This document shows, in pieces, positions 40,150 to 49,122 of a stretch of DNA of 64,000 bases; positions within the stretch are counted from its first letter, which is position 1, and the number at the start of each line of letters is the position of its first letter. The notes beneath the pieces were generated by a model. The model saw only the letters and a list, made by a program, of their open reading frames with translations, searched no databases and had not been told where the DNA came from. The DNA lies in NCBI RefSeq assembly GCF_039871655.1, contig NZ_JBDPLZ010000011.1, positions 62,001 through 126,000 of the forward strand, written 5' to 3'. The stretch is from Actinocorallia sp039871655 (GTDB lineage: Bacteria > Actinomycetota > Actinomycetes > Streptosporangiales > Streptosporangiaceae). The translations under genes and the position numbers were made by a program.

Positions 40150-41130
40150 ATGGCACGAGACCACGGCTTCCATCCGATCCGGATCAAGCGGATCATCCAG
40201 GAGACTGCCGACACGCGAACGTACGTCCTTGACGCGCCCTTCGACTACCAGGCCGGACAGTTCCTGACGTTCAAGGTGTGCGGAACGCTGCGCAGCTACT
40301 CGATGTCCAGTTCACCGGCCACCGATCCCGAGCTGACGACGACGGTGAAGCGTGTGCCCGGCGGCCTGGTCTCGAACTGGATGCACGACAACCTCTCCCC
40401 CGGCGACCTCCTGGAGGCGACGCCTCCCGCCGGTGTCTTCTGCCTGCGGGAGACCTCCGCCCCCCTGGTGGCGTTCTCCGGCGGCAGCGGCATCACGCCG
40501 GTCCTGTCCCTGGTCAAGACCGCGCTGGCCGCGACGGACAGACGGGTGCGCCTGCTGACCGCCGACCGGGACGGCGATTCGATCATCTTCGAGGCGACCC
40601 TGGCACAGCTGGCCGAGCGGTACCCCGGACGGCTCGAGGTCCGCCACCACCTGGACTCCCTGGCCGGATTCCTCACCGAGGCCCGGGTGAAGGAGTTCGC
40701 CGCCGACGCGCGGGACGCCGACTTCTACATCTGCGGCCCGGAGCCCTTCATGGACCTGGTGGAACGCGCCCTTCTCGCGCAGGGCGCCGACCCCGGACAG
40801 CTCTTCATCGAGCGCTTCGGGTCGGGGGACGACGGAGCCCCGGGCGAGGAGACCGAGGGCACCGTCACCATCGTCCTCTCCGGTAAGACGCACACGGTCC
40901 CGCAACACTCCGGCGAGACGCTCCTGCAGAGCGCGCGCCGGGCCGGCCTCGCCCCGCCCTTCTCCTGCGAGGCGGGCAACTGCGCCACCTGCATCGCCCA
41001 GGTCACCGAGGGCAGGGCCCAGATGAAGATCAACAATGCTCTCGACGAGGACGAGGTCGCCGACGGCTGGGTCCTCACCTGCCAGGGCGAACCGGCGACC
41101 CCGCACCTCACCGTCGTCTACGAGGACTGA
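40150..41130 (+). CDS. FAD/2Fe-2S oxygenase reductase (KshB/HmpX-like)
   Basis: A 326-residue three-domain reductase. RSYSMSSSP binds FAD, FSGGSGITPVLSLVK binds NAD(P), and a C-terminal plant-type ferredoxin domain has CEAGNCATC plus a distal CQG. It passes electrons from NAD(P)H to an oxygenase; KshB serves 3-ketosteroid 9-alpha-hydroxylase. No Rieske oxygenase is in the window, so its partner is elsewhere or is the P450 system. An AGGAGGAGAA purine tract lies 15 bases before the ATG, an unusually long spacing. Confidence 0.9.
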   Translation: MARDHGFHPIRIKRIIQETADTRTYVLDAPFDYQAGQFLTFKVCGTLRSYSMSSSPATDPELTTTVKRVPGGLVSNWMHDNLSPGDLLEATPPAGVFCLRETSAPLVAFSGGSGITPVLSLVKTALAATDRRVRLLTADRDGDSIIFEATLAQLAERYPGRLEVRHHLDSLAGFLTEARVKEFAADARDADFYICGPEPFMDLVERALLAQGADPGQLFIERFGSGDDGAPGEETEGTVTIVLSGKTHTVPQHSGETLLQSARRAGLAPPFSCEAGNCATCIAQVTEGRAQMKINNALDEDEVADGWVLTCQGEPATPHLTVVYED

Positions 41131-41163
41131 CGGCCCCCACACCCCAAGCTTGGAGAACCGCAC

Positions 41164-41886
41164 ATGGCAGAGGTAGAGCTCGAACTGGACGGCGGGCTGG
41201 CGATCATCACCATCGACCGCCCGCACGCCCGCAACGCCATCGCCCCGTCCACCATGGACGAACTGGACAAGGCCCTGGACGAGGCCGCGGACGCCCGGGC
41301 CCTGGCCATCACGGGCGCGGGCGACCGGGCTTTCGTCTCCGGCGGGGACCTCAAGGAGCTGGCCGCGCTGCGGACCGAGGAGCAGGCCATGGACATGGCC
41401 CTGCGGATGCGCGGCGTCTGCGACCGGATCGCCGCCTTCCCCGGCCCGGTCGTCGCCGCGCTGAACGGCCACGCGCTGGGCGGCGGGGCCGAGGTGGCGG
41501 TGGCCGCCGACATCCGGGTGGCCGCCGACGACATCAGGATCGGCTTCAACCAGGTGGCTCTGGCGATCATGCCGGCCTGGGGCGGCGCCGAGCGGCTGGC
41601 CGCGCTGGTCGGCAGGGGCAGGGCGCTGATGCTGGCGGGCTCGGGGAGCGTCCTGGACGCGGCCGAGGCCGAGCGCCTCGGGCTGGTGGACCGGGTGCTG
41701 CCCCGCGAGTCCTTCGAAGAGGGCTGGCGCTCCCTGGCCCGCTCGCTCGCCAACGGCTCGTCGCGGTCGATCAAGCACGTCATGGGCGGGGTCTCCGCCG
41801 ACGAGGCCGCGCGTGCCTTCGCCCGGCTGTGGGTGGCGGACGAGCACTGGGAGGCGGCGGAGAGGGTGATGAACCGTGGCAGGTGA
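41164..41886 (+). CDS. Enoyl-CoA hydratase/isomerase (crotonase family) 2
   Basis: A 240-residue crotonase: AGDRAFVSGGDLKEL and ALNGHALGGGAEVAVAADIRVA form the oxyanion hole. The catalytic region FNQVALAIMPAWGG has no Glu at the usual hydratase sites, so an isomerase or hydrolase reaction is possible. It lies 33 bp after the reductase gene with AGCTTGGAGA upstream of the ATG, and overlaps the following hydrolase gene by 11 bp. Confidence 0.87.
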   Translation: MAEVELELDGGLAIITIDRPHARNAIAPSTMDELDKALDEAADARALAITGAGDRAFVSGGDLKELAALRTEEQAMDMALRMRGVCDRIAAFPGPVVAALNGHALGGGAEVAVAADIRVAADDIRIGFNQVALAIMPAWGGAERLAALVGRGRALMLAGSGSVLDAAEAERLGLVDRVLPRESFEEGWRSLARSLANGSSRSIKHVMGGVSADEAARAFARLWVADEHWEAAERVMNRGR

Positions 41887-42604
41887 AGTCCACGTCGAGG
41901 AGAGCAGGTCCGGCCTGCTCGTGCGCCCACCGGACCCCGTCGGCCCGGCCGTGCTCTACCTGCACGGCGACCGCTACCTCGGCGGCTCCCCCGAGGCGGC
42001 GCTCGACATGGCGGGACATCTCGCCCTGCGGACGGGCGGCACCGTCGTCTGCGCCCGCTACCGCTCCGCCTTCCCCGCTTCGCTCCACGACGCCCACACC
42101 GCTTACCTCCACGCCGAGGCGCTGGGCCCGGTGGCAGTGGCGGGCGAGGGGTCGGGGGCGGGCCTCGCGGCGGCCCTGATGGTCCACCTGCGCGACTCCG
42201 GAGCCCCGTTGCCCCGCTGCGCGACGCTGGTCTCGGGCCTCCTGGACCTGACCCTGCAGGCGCCGAGCCTGCTGTTCAACGCCGGCGCCAACCCCGAGTT
42301 CGACCTCGACCGGCTCCGGCGGGAGGTGACGCGCTACGCCGACGGCGCGGAGCCGCACGACCCGCTGCTGAGCCCGCTGCACGCCAACCTGCACGGGCTG
42401 CCCCCGCTCCAGCTCCTGACGGCGGGCACCGACCCCTTCCTGGACGACTCGCTGGCGTTCGCCACCCGGGCCGCCCGCTCCAGCCTCGTGGTGGACCTGC
42501 ACGTCCACCCCGACCCCGCCGGCCTGCGCGCCGGTCTCCTCCGCGAGATGACCACCTTCCTGAAGACATGGACCTCGGTGGAAACGCCGCCCCTCCCCGT
42601 CTGA
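41876..42604 (+). CDS. Alpha/beta hydrolase (HSL-like)
   Basis: A 242-residue hydrolase-fold protein. LYLHGDRYLGGS replaces the usual HGGG oxyanion motif and GEGSGAGLAA holds the nucleophile Ser. TAGTDPFLDD carries the acid, and a late His (VHPDPAG) could complete the triad. Start GTG 41876 lies within the crotonase gene. It may cleave an ester or thioester in the pathway, but motif deviations lower certainty about activity. Confidence 0.75.
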   Translation: MAGEVHVEESRSGLLVRPPDPVGPAVLYLHGDRYLGGSPEAALDMAGHLALRTGGTVVCARYRSAFPASLHDAHTAYLHAEALGPVAVAGEGSGAGLAAALMVHLRDSGAPLPRCATLVSGLLDLTLQAPSLLFNAGANPEFDLDRLRREVTRYADGAEPHDPLLSPLHANLHGLPPLQLLTAGTDPFLDDSLAFATRAARSSLVVDLHVHPDPAGLRAGLLREMTTFLKTWTSVETPPLPV

Positions 42605-42672
42605 GCCCTCGAAAGTAAGAACGCTCTGCCCGGGAGGTCGATTGCCGGAGCGGCCTTCCCGGCTTACGGTCG

Positions 42673-43893
42673 ATGGTCATGTCCTCCGACAGATCGGCGG
42701 TCGTCATGGCAGGGGTCTCCGGCTTTCATCAGGAGGATGAGGCCGCTCGGCGGGCGCGGGAGCAGGAACTCCAGAGACTGCGGCAGGAACGCCAGGCCTT
42801 GGAGAAGGAGCGTCTGGCCCTGGAGAAGGAACGCCGCGCATGGGAGGGAATGCGCCTGGCGTGGGAGAAGGAACACCAGGCCAGAGAGAGGGAGTCACGG
42901 AAGGAGAGGACGGACGCGCAGGCCCTGGACGAGGAGGCGGCCAGGAGGACCAGCGCGGCACGGGGGCGCGTCGTCATCCTCCAGAGGCTGCTGAAGGAAT
43001 CACTCGAGCGCGATCCGCGTATCGCGCCCGCGTCGCTCAAACGCCAGGCGAAGATACCTCCGCTCGAACTGGGGGATCTCGAGGAGCCGCATCCGGTTCC
43101 CTCTCGGGATGCGTATGTTCCGAGCCCTCCCGGGCCGTTCGGCCGGATGTTCGAATGGCAGCAGCATCGTTACGAGGCCGAGGTCGAAGAGGGTGAAGCG
43201 GTGTACCGCCGGGCGGTCGCGGAGCACGAACGGCAGGAGGCCAACCGGCTGCGGAGAATCGCCGAGGCGAAACGCACCCATGAGCAGGAGGCTGCTCGGA
43301 TCACCCGAGAGGTCGCTGAAGAGAACGCGCGTATCGAGCAGATGATCGTCGGCCTGCGGAACGGCGATCACGACGCGCTCGGCGGCTATCTGACCATGGT
43401 GCTTCAGAAGTCGTCGTACCCTCAGGGCTTCCCGACCCGCGTCAGCGCCGTCCAACTGCCCGAATCGGCGCTCCTGGTCGTGGAGAAGCGCCTGCCGACG
43501 ATCGAGGTGATCCCGCCGGACAAGGCGTTCCGGCATGTCCGGAGCCGTAAGGCCGTCGAGTCAACGCCGCGGCCGATGAGCGAGATCAGGGATCTCTACC
43601 AGAGCGTCATCGCGCAGATCGTGCTCCGCACCCTCCGGGAGGTCTTCACCGCCGACACAGCCGGCCGCGTGACGACCGTCGTCTTCAACGGTCTCGTCCG
43701 CGCCGTCGACCCGGCGACCGGCCGACGCGCCGAGGTGTGCCTCATCGCACTGCGCGCCACTCGAGAGCAGTTCGCTGACCTGGTCCTCGACGAGCCGGAG
43801 TTCGATCCGCTCGAATGCGTCCGCCGCCACTTCTCCGCAAAGCTCTCTCCACGCCCCGAAGCGCTGGTCGCCGTCGAGCCCATCCCCGTCTGA
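42673..43893 (+). CDS. Coiled-coil protein resembling the N-terminal part of Mrr-type restriction endonucleases, nuclease domain absent
   Basis: A 406-residue protein. Residues about 20-85 form a long charged coiled coil with repeats of ALEKERLALEKERRAW. The C-terminal segment DLYQSVIAQIVLRTLREVF ... VVFNGLVRAVDPATGRRAE and FDPLECVRRHFSAKLSPRPEAL matches, from memory, the region that precedes the Mrr nuclease domain in actinomycete proteins. The protein ends right there, so the catalytic domain is missing. Possibly a truncated defence gene, or a partner that works with a separate nuclease. ATG 42679 and 42709 are alternative starts. Confidence 0.6.
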   Translation: MVMSSDRSAVVMAGVSGFHQEDEAARRAREQELQRLRQERQALEKERLALEKERRAWEGMRLAWEKEHQARERESRKERTDAQALDEEAARRTSAARGRVVILQRLLKESLERDPRIAPASLKRQAKIPPLELGDLEEPHPVPSRDAYVPSPPGPFGRMFEWQQHRYEAEVEEGEAVYRRAVAEHERQEANRLRRIAEAKRTHEQEAARITREVAEENARIEQMIVGLRNGDHDALGGYLTMVLQKSSYPQGFPTRVSAVQLPESALLVVEKRLPTIEVIPPDKAFRHVRSRKAVESTPRPMSEIRDLYQSVIAQIVLRTLREVFTADTAGRVTTVVFNGLVRAVDPATGRRAEVCLIALRATREQFADLVLDEPEFDPLECVRRHFSAKLSPRPEALVAVEPIPV

Positions 43894-43915
43894 GCGGACG
43901 TCCCGGGCCGGAGCA

Positions 43916-43969
43916 CCGTGCGAAGACGGGGCGGGAGGCACGATGCCTTCCCGCCCCGTCTTCGCACGG
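43916..43969. terminator. Strong bidirectional terminator
   Basis: The arms CCGTGCGAAGACGGGGCGG.. (43916-43936) and its complement (43949-43969) form a 21-bp perfect stem, extended by GGCA-CGA-TGCC inside. It lies between convergent genes ending at 43893 (+) and 43977 (-). Confidence 0.9.
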
Positions 43970-43976
43970 CCGTTCG

Positions 43977-45278
43977 TTACGGCTTGGCGGCGGCCGCCGT
44001 GGCCGCGCGGGCCCGCTGCCGGTAGCCCTCGAGCTTCTCCTCGGGAGCGACGATCCGGTGGCTGCGGGACTTGATCGACACATCATGGTCGGCCGACGCC
44101 GCCCGCAACGCCCCCACGGTGGCCTGCTCACGCGGGATGTGCGCGAACGGGTCGAAGGAGTACCAGCGCATCGCGTTCTCGTGGGTCATCTTGTCGATGT
44201 CCTCGTCCGAGACGTCGTAGCGCTCCAGCACCTCGTGGAGCTCCTCGGGCGCACCGGGCCACATCGAGTCGCTGTGGGGGTAGTCGGCCTCCCAGCAGAT
44301 GTTGTCGATCCCGATGTCGTGGCGCAGCCGCACCCCCAGCGGGTCGCTGATGAAGCAGGTCAGGAAGTGCTCCTTGAACACCTCCGACGGCAGCCTGCCG
44401 CCGAAGTCCTGCGCCGTCCAGGTGGCGTGCATCTCGAACGTGCGGTCCACCCGCTCCAGGAAGTACGGGATCCACCCGGTGCCGCCCTCGGACAGAGCGA
44501 TCCTGAGGGTCGGGAACTCCTTGATCACCCGAGACCACAGCAGGTCGGCGGCCGCCGAGACGATGTTCATCGGCTGCAACGTGATCATCACGTCCGGCGG
44601 TGAGTCCACCGCGGGGATCGACAACCGACCCGACGACCCGATGTGCACGTTGAGGATCGTGCCGGTGTCCGTCAGCGCCCGCCACAGCGGGTCCCAGTAC
44701 TCGTTGTGGAAGCTCGGGTAACCGAGCGCGGCGGGGTTCTCGGTGAAGGTCAGGGAGCGGCAGCCCTTCTCCGCCACCCGCCGCACCTCGGCGGCGCACA
44801 GTTCCGCGTCCCAGATCGCCGGCAGCGCCATCGGGATGAAACGCCCCGGATAGGCTCCGCACCATTCGTCGATGTGCCAGTCGTTGTAAGCACGCACCAG
44901 GGCCAGGGAGAAGTCCGAATCCCCGGTGTCGAACAGGCGGGCGGCGAAGCCCGGGAAGGACGGGAAGTTCATCGACGCCAGGATCCCGCCCGCGTTCATG
45001 TCCTTGACGCGCTCGTGCACGTCGTAGCAGCCGGGCCGGATCTCGTCCAGGCCCTGCGGCTCCAGCCCGTACTCCTCCTTCGGCCTGCCCGCCACCGCGT
45101 TCAACGCGGCGTTCGGGATGACGGTGTCGCGGAACCGCCACACATCGGTGCCGTCGTCGCGGTGCACCAGGCGCGGCGCGTCGTCCCTGTACTTGGCGGG
45201 CAGGTGGTTCACGAACATGTCGGGCGGCTCGATGATGTGGTCATCGACGCTGATCAGGATCATGTCGTCTTTGCGCAT
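43977..45278 (-). CDS. Amidohydrolase_2-family protein 3
   Basis: A 433-residue protein of the same decarboxylase/hydrolase branch. SVDDHIIEPPDMF provides the DxH motif, and WEADYPHSDSMWPG the late acidic residue. ADYPHSDS is a hallmark of this actinobacterial family. The start ATG 45278 has GAGCGTCC nearby. It is followed by the terminator and read as its own unit. It is a paralogue of the protein at 37313. Substrate unknown. Confidence 0.82.
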   Translation of the reverse strand: MRKDDMILISVDDHIIEPPDMFVNHLPAKYRDDAPRLVHRDDGTDVWRFRDTVIPNAALNAVAGRPKEEYGLEPQGLDEIRPGCYDVHERVKDMNAGGILASMNFPSFPGFAARLFDTGDSDFSLALVRAYNDWHIDEWCGAYPGRFIPMALPAIWDAELCAAEVRRVAEKGCRSLTFTENPAALGYPSFHNEYWDPLWRALTDTGTILNVHIGSSGRLSIPAVDSPPDVMITLQPMNIVSAAADLLWSRVIKEFPTLRIALSEGGTGWIPYFLERVDRTFEMHATWTAQDFGGRLPSEVFKEHFLTCFISDPLGVRLRHDIGIDNICWEADYPHSDSMWPGAPEELHEVLERYDVSDEDIDKMTHENAMRWYSFDPFAHIPREQATVGALRAASADHDVSIKSRSHRIVAPEEKLEGYRQRARAATAAAAKP

Positions 45279-45347
45279 GGACGCTCCTTGTCGATCACCC
45301 CGTGGGCCGGCTCTCGGCCGCCTCCGGGTGGAAGTCCGGTCGAAGGT

Positions 45348-45416
45348 GGTGTGGTGGAGCCGGCGCGCTCCACCACACCGGTCCGGGGACCGGCCTCCTC
45401 GCCGGCCGGTCCCCGG
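45348..45416 (-). terminator. Tandem hairpins after CoA-transferase 2
   Basis: Two hairpins in a row: GGTGTGGTGGAGC / GCTCCACCACACC (45348-45379, 13-bp stem, 6-base loop), and CCGGGGACCGG / CCGGTCCCCGG (45383-45416, 11-bp stem). They follow the minus-strand gene that ends at 45421. Confidence 0.75.
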
Positions 45417-45420
45417 GGGC

Positions 45421-46626
45421 TCAGGTGACCGCGCCCGCGGTCTTGAGCGCGATGATGCGTTCCCAGTCCAGGCCGAGCTCCAGGAGGATCTCCTCGGTCT
45501 GGGCGGCGAACTCGGGGGCCGGGCCGGGCTCGGGAGCCGTCACGTCGAACTGCACCGGGTTGGCGACCAGGTCGAGCTCTCCCGCCTTGACCAGGTACTC
45601 GTTCGCCCGGACCTGGGCGTCGTCGCCCACCTGCAGGGAGTCCTGCACCGGGGCCCACGGGCCGGCCAGGGTGGCGAACCGCTCGCTCCACTGGGCGAGG
45701 GTGCGGGCGCCGATCACCTCTTGGAGGATCTCGACGGCCTGCTCGGTGTTGGCGGCGATCTGCTCGCCGGTGGCGAAGCGGGGGTCGTCGATCAGGTCCG
45801 GGCGGTCGATGTGGCGGCACACATCGGCCCAGAACTTGGTGGGCTGCAGCATGACGAAGGAGATGTGGCGGTCGTCCGCCGTGCGGTACAGACCCGAGAG
45901 GGGGTTGGCCTGCGAGCCGTGGGCCCCCGGCGGGAGCGCCTCCCAGGCCTTGCCGAGGTGCAGGGACAGCGCGATCCCGTGGCCCATGGCCCACAGTCCG
46001 CTGCTGAGCAGGGAGACGTCCACGACCGACGGCTCCCCTGTGCGCTCGCGCCGGAACAGGGCCGCCGCGATGCCTCCGGCGAGGTTCGTACCGGAGATCG
46101 TGTCCCCGTAGGCCGGTGCGGGCGGACTGATCAGCCCCTCCGAGCCGCGCGGCGTGATGCTGGCGGCCGTGGCGCCCCGGGACCAGAAGGCCGTCATGTC
46201 GTATCCGCCCCTGTCGGCCTCCACCCCGCGTGGGCCCAGCGCGCTGCCCCGCGCGTAGACGACCTTCGGGTTGACCGCGCGGATGTCGTCCACGTCAATG
46301 CCGAACTTCCGCCGGTGCCCGGGCAGGAAGCTGGTCAGGAACACATCCGCCCGGCGGGCCAGGTCCAGCAGCACCTCCTTGCCCTCGGGCGTGGACATGT
46401 CGAGGCCGATGCTGCGCTTGCCGCGGTTGGCGTGCTCGATGTTGGGGTTCGGGTCGCCCTCCACGCGGAAGGCGCCGGTCTGGCGGAGCCCGCGCTGCGG
46501 GTCTCCGTTGACGGCGTGCTCGACCTTGATGACGTCCGCGCCCCACTCGGCGAGCACGGCCCCCGCGGACGGGACGAAGCCGTACATCGCCACTTCGAGG
46601 ACCTTGACCCCTTCGAGCGGCCTCAT
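45421..46626 (-). CDS. Family III CoA-transferase (CaiB/BaiF) 2
   Basis: A 401-residue protein. EGVKVLEVAMYGFVPSAGAVLAEWGADVIKVEH is the typical N-terminus and HANRGKRSIGLDMSTPEGK contains the region of the catalytic Asp. Family members exchange CoA between acids with no ATP. Start ATG 46626 overlaps the stop of the aldehyde dehydrogenase gene (46623). It is expected to take the acid made by that dehydrogenase and turn it into a CoA ester (inference). Confidence 0.87.
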   Translation of the reverse strand: MRPLEGVKVLEVAMYGFVPSAGAVLAEWGADVIKVEHAVNGDPQRGLRQTGAFRVEGDPNPNIEHANRGKRSIGLDMSTPEGKEVLLDLARRADVFLTSFLPGHRRKFGIDVDDIRAVNPKVVYARGSALGPRGVEADRGGYDMTAFWSRGATAASITPRGSEGLISPPAPAYGDTISGTNLAGGIAAALFRRERTGEPSVVDVSLLSSGLWAMGHGIALSLHLGKAWEALPPGAHGSQANPLSGLYRTADDRHISFVMLQPTKFWADVCRHIDRPDLIDDPRFATGEQIAANTEQAVEILQEVIGARTLAQWSERFATLAGPWAPVQDSLQVGDDAQVRANEYLVKAGELDLVANPVQFDVTAPEPGPAPEFAAQTEEILLELGLDWERIIALKTAGAVT

Positions 46627-48089
46627 GAGACCACCGTCGCGAGGGTCTTGATCTGCAGGAACTCCTCGAGGCCCTGGACGCCCATCTCCCGGCCGATGCC
46701 CGACTGCTTGTACCCGCCGAAGGGAGCTTCGGGGCCGAAGTAGTTGCCGCCGTTGATGCTGAACGTGCCGGTGCGGATCCTGCGCGCCACCCGCAGGGCG
46801 CGCTCCTCGTCGCGGCTGTGCACCGCCCCGGACAGGCCGAAGATCGAGTTGTTGGCGATGCGCACCGCGTCCTCCTCGTCGGTGTAGGGGATGACGGTGA
46901 GGACGGGTCCGAAGACCTCGTTCTGCGCGATCTCGCTGTCGGGGTCGACGTTCGCCAGCAGGGTCGGCTTGTAGAAGAAGCCCGGATCCACCTTCTCCCC
47001 GCCGATCACCAGTTCGGCGCCCGCCTCGACGGCCCGCTGGACCATGCCGTGCACCTTGTCGCGCTGCTTCTCGCTGATGAGCGGGCCCATGTAGGTTCCG
47101 GGGTCCTTGGGGTCGCCGTACGACACCCGGCTCATGGAGGCGGCGACCTTTCCGACGATCTCGTCGTGGTTCTCCCTCGGCACGAGCAGCCGGGTGGTGA
47201 GCGCGCAGCCCTGGCCCGCGTGCGAGCAGATGGTGAAGGCGGCGAACATGGACGAGGCGTCGAAGTCGGCGTCGTCGAGGACGATCATCGCGGACTTGCC
47301 GCCGAGTTCCAGGAAGACCCGCTTCAGCGTGCCGCTCGCGGCCGCCATGATCTGGCGGCCGACCGCGGTGGACCCGGTGAAGCTGACGATGTCCACGTCC
47401 GGGTGGGTGGTGAGCACCTCGCCGACCGCCACCTCGGACGAGGCCACGACGTTGATCACGCCGGCCGGGATGTCGGTGTGCTCGGCGATCAGCTCGCCCA
47501 GGGCCAACGTGATCAGCGGGGTGTCCGGGGCGGCCTTGAGCACGACCGTGCAGCCGGCGGCGAGCGCGGGGACCACCTTGGCCAGCCCGATCTGGTTGGG
47601 GTAGTTGTACGGCAGGATCGCCGCGACGACTCCCCCGGCCTCCTTCTCGATCCAGCGGCGGTGGTGGCGGCCCCGGTCCTCGAAGGTCCCGAGCTCCTCG
47701 CTCAGGGGGTAGGTCCGCAGCAGGTCCGCGTAGAAGCGGACGATCTCGATGGGCGTGTCGAGCTGGTTGCCGTGGGTCAGCATGCGGCTCGCGCCGACCT
47801 CGGTGATCGTCAGCTCGCGCAGCTCCTCCTTGTGCTCGGTCAGCGCCCGGTGGAGCTGGTCGAGGCAGCGGACGCGCAGATCCCTGTCGGTCGACCAGTC
47901 CGTGGTGTCGAAAGCGCGCCGCGCCGCCTCGATGGCGGCCTCGGTGTCGGCGACCGTGGCGTCGGGGGCCTCGCCGAACACCTCGCCCGTCGCGGGGTCC
48001 ACCGAGGGGAACGTCCGGTCGGAGCCCACCAGCTTCCCGTCGATGAGCAGGCGCTTCGTCACGCCCTGCGCCTTGTCGTCAGATCCCAT
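46623..48089 (-). CDS. NAD(P)-dependent aldehyde dehydrogenase
   Basis: A 488-residue ALDH. LELGGKSAMIVLDDADFD holds the general-base Glu, CSHAGQGCALTTRLLVP the catalytic Cys and FGPVLTVIPY the nucleotide-site Phe. It oxidises an aldehyde to the acid. The ATG at 48089 has AGGAGGCAGG upstream. The divergent region to the TauD gene holds the operator candidates E and F. Confidence 0.92.
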   Translation of the reverse strand: MGSDDKAQGVTKRLLIDGKLVGSDRTFPSVDPATGEVFGEAPDATVADTEAAIEAARRAFDTTDWSTDRDLRVRCLDQLHRALTEHKEELRELTITEVGASRMLTHGNQLDTPIEIVRFYADLLRTYPLSEELGTFEDRGRHHRRWIEKEAGGVVAAILPYNYPNQIGLAKVVPALAAGCTVVLKAAPDTPLITLALGELIAEHTDIPAGVINVVASSEVAVGEVLTTHPDVDIVSFTGSTAVGRQIMAAASGTLKRVFLELGGKSAMIVLDDADFDASSMFAAFTICSHAGQGCALTTRLLVPRENHDEIVGKVAASMSRVSYGDPKDPGTYMGPLISEKQRDKVHGMVQRAVEAGAELVIGGEKVDPGFFYKPTLLANVDPDSEIAQNEVFGPVLTVIPYTDEEDAVRIANNSIFGLSGAVHSRDEERALRVARRIRTGTFSINGGNYFGPEAPFGGYKQSGIGREMGVQGLEEFLQIKTLATVVS

Positions 48090-48119
48090 CCTGCCTCCTC
48101 GTCGATGACTGGAAACTAC

Positions 48120-48159
48120 ATTCTCACTTCTTGCAAATCAAGCATCCGATAACGAGAAT
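48120..48159. promoter_or_regulatory. Operator candidate E (half-sites)
   Basis: ATTCTC (48120-48125) and GAGAAT (48154-48159) lie 28 bp apart between divergent genes. TTGCAAATCAAG, also found in part beside site A, lies between them. The half-sites are inverted outward relative to the palindrome, so this may be two weak sites. Confidence 0.4.
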
Positions 48160-48279
48160 GCCGGTCAAGAGCCATGACTCCCACCGGCCGCGCCCGGCAC
48201 CCTCATGACCGCCGCACCGCGACCTCGAGTCCCCCTTCGAACCGCAGCGCGGCCGGGGACTTCCGGAAGGACCGATTGT

Positions 48280-48315
48280 GAGAGTAAGGTTCTCGAAATC
48301 GGAAGGGAGATTCTC
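48280..48315. promoter_or_regulatory. Operator candidate F near the TauD start
   Basis: GAGAGTAAGGTTCTC (48280-48294) follows the 6-3-6 pattern with mismatches, and GAGATTCTC (48307-48315) abuts the GTG start of the TauD-like gene, overlapping the ribosome site GGAAGGGA. A protein bound here could block both transcription and translation start. Confidence 0.4.
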
Positions 48316-49122
48316 GTGATACGGACGACAGCGTTGAGCCCGTCTCTGGGCGTCGAGGTCACCGGTATCGACGACTGGCTCGACGAAGCCGTGATCGCTC
48401 AGTGCCTGGAGGCGCTGAAATGGCGCGGCGTCCTGCTCGTCCGCGGCGCGGACCTCGACGACGAGACGCAGCTCGCGTTCAGCCGCAGGATCGGCGAGGT
48501 CGTGAACGTGAACGGCTCGGAGATCTTCACGGTCTCCCTCGACCCCGCCAAGAACGCGGCGGCCGAGTACCTCAAGGGCACCTTCCAGTGGCACATCGAC
48601 GGCACCACCGACCCGGTGCCGATCAAGGCGACCACCCTGACGGCGCGGCACGTGGCCATGGCCGGCGGCGGCACCGAGTTCGCCAGCACCTACGCCGCGT
48701 ACGACCACCTGACGCGGGAGGAGCGCCGGCGCTACGAGGGCCTGCGGGTCGTGCACAGCTTCGGCGCCTCCCAACGGCTGACCAGGCCGCACGCCGGCGA
48801 GAAGGAGAAGGCCTTCTGGGACACCCTGCCCAAGCAGGAGGTGTCGCTGGTCTGGGAGCGCGCGGACGGCCGGCGCTCGCTCGTCATCGGCTCGACCGCC
48901 GACCACATCGTCGGCATGGACCCGGACGAGAGCCGCGCCCTGCTCGACGAGCTCCTCGACTACTGCACGCAGGAACGTTTCCGCTACACCCACGACTGGC
49001 GGGTCGGCGACCTGGTCATGTGGGACAACACCGGCATGTTGCACCGGGCTCTCCCCTACGACGCGTCCTCCGAGCGGGAGATGCACCGGACCACGATCTT
49101 CGGCGATGAGGCATTCACATGA
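48316..49122 (+). CDS. TauD/TfdA-family Fe(II)/2-oxoglutarate dioxygenase
   Basis: A 268-residue dioxygenase. FQWHIDGTTD provides the HxD motif, and LVMWDNTGMLHRALPYD with MHRTTIFGD supplies the distal His and the Arg that binds 2-oxoglutarate. These enzymes hydroxylate or cleave sulfonates, phenoxy acids and similar substrates. GTG 48316 is preceded by GGAAGGGA at seven bases. Overlaps the SDR by 4 bp (ATGA). A hydroxylation step before the SDR is inferred. Confidence 0.9.
   Translation: MIRTTALSPSLGVEVTGIDDWLDEAVIAQCLEALKWRGVLLVRGADLDDETQLAFSRRIGEVVNVNGSEIFTVSLDPAKNAAAEYLKGTFQWHIDGTTDPVPIKATTLTARHVAMAGGGTEFASTYAAYDHLTREERRRYEGLRVVHSFGASQRLTRPHAGEKEKAFWDTLPKQEVSLVWERADGRRSLVIGSTADHIVGMDPDESRALLDELLDYCTQERFRYTHDWRVGDLVMWDNTGMLHRALPYDASSEREMHRTTIFGDEAFT

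Noticed and set aside
41876..42604. Classical HGGG-type hormone-sensitive lipase
   Set aside because: The oxyanion motif reads HGDRYLGG and the nucleophile elbow GEGSGAG, so only a looser alpha/beta hydrolase call is justified.
42780..42910. Short-period repeats (GGAGAAGGA-type)
   Set aside because: They encode a coiled coil (LEKERLALEKERRAW), so they are a protein feature rather than a DNA repeat array or CRISPR.
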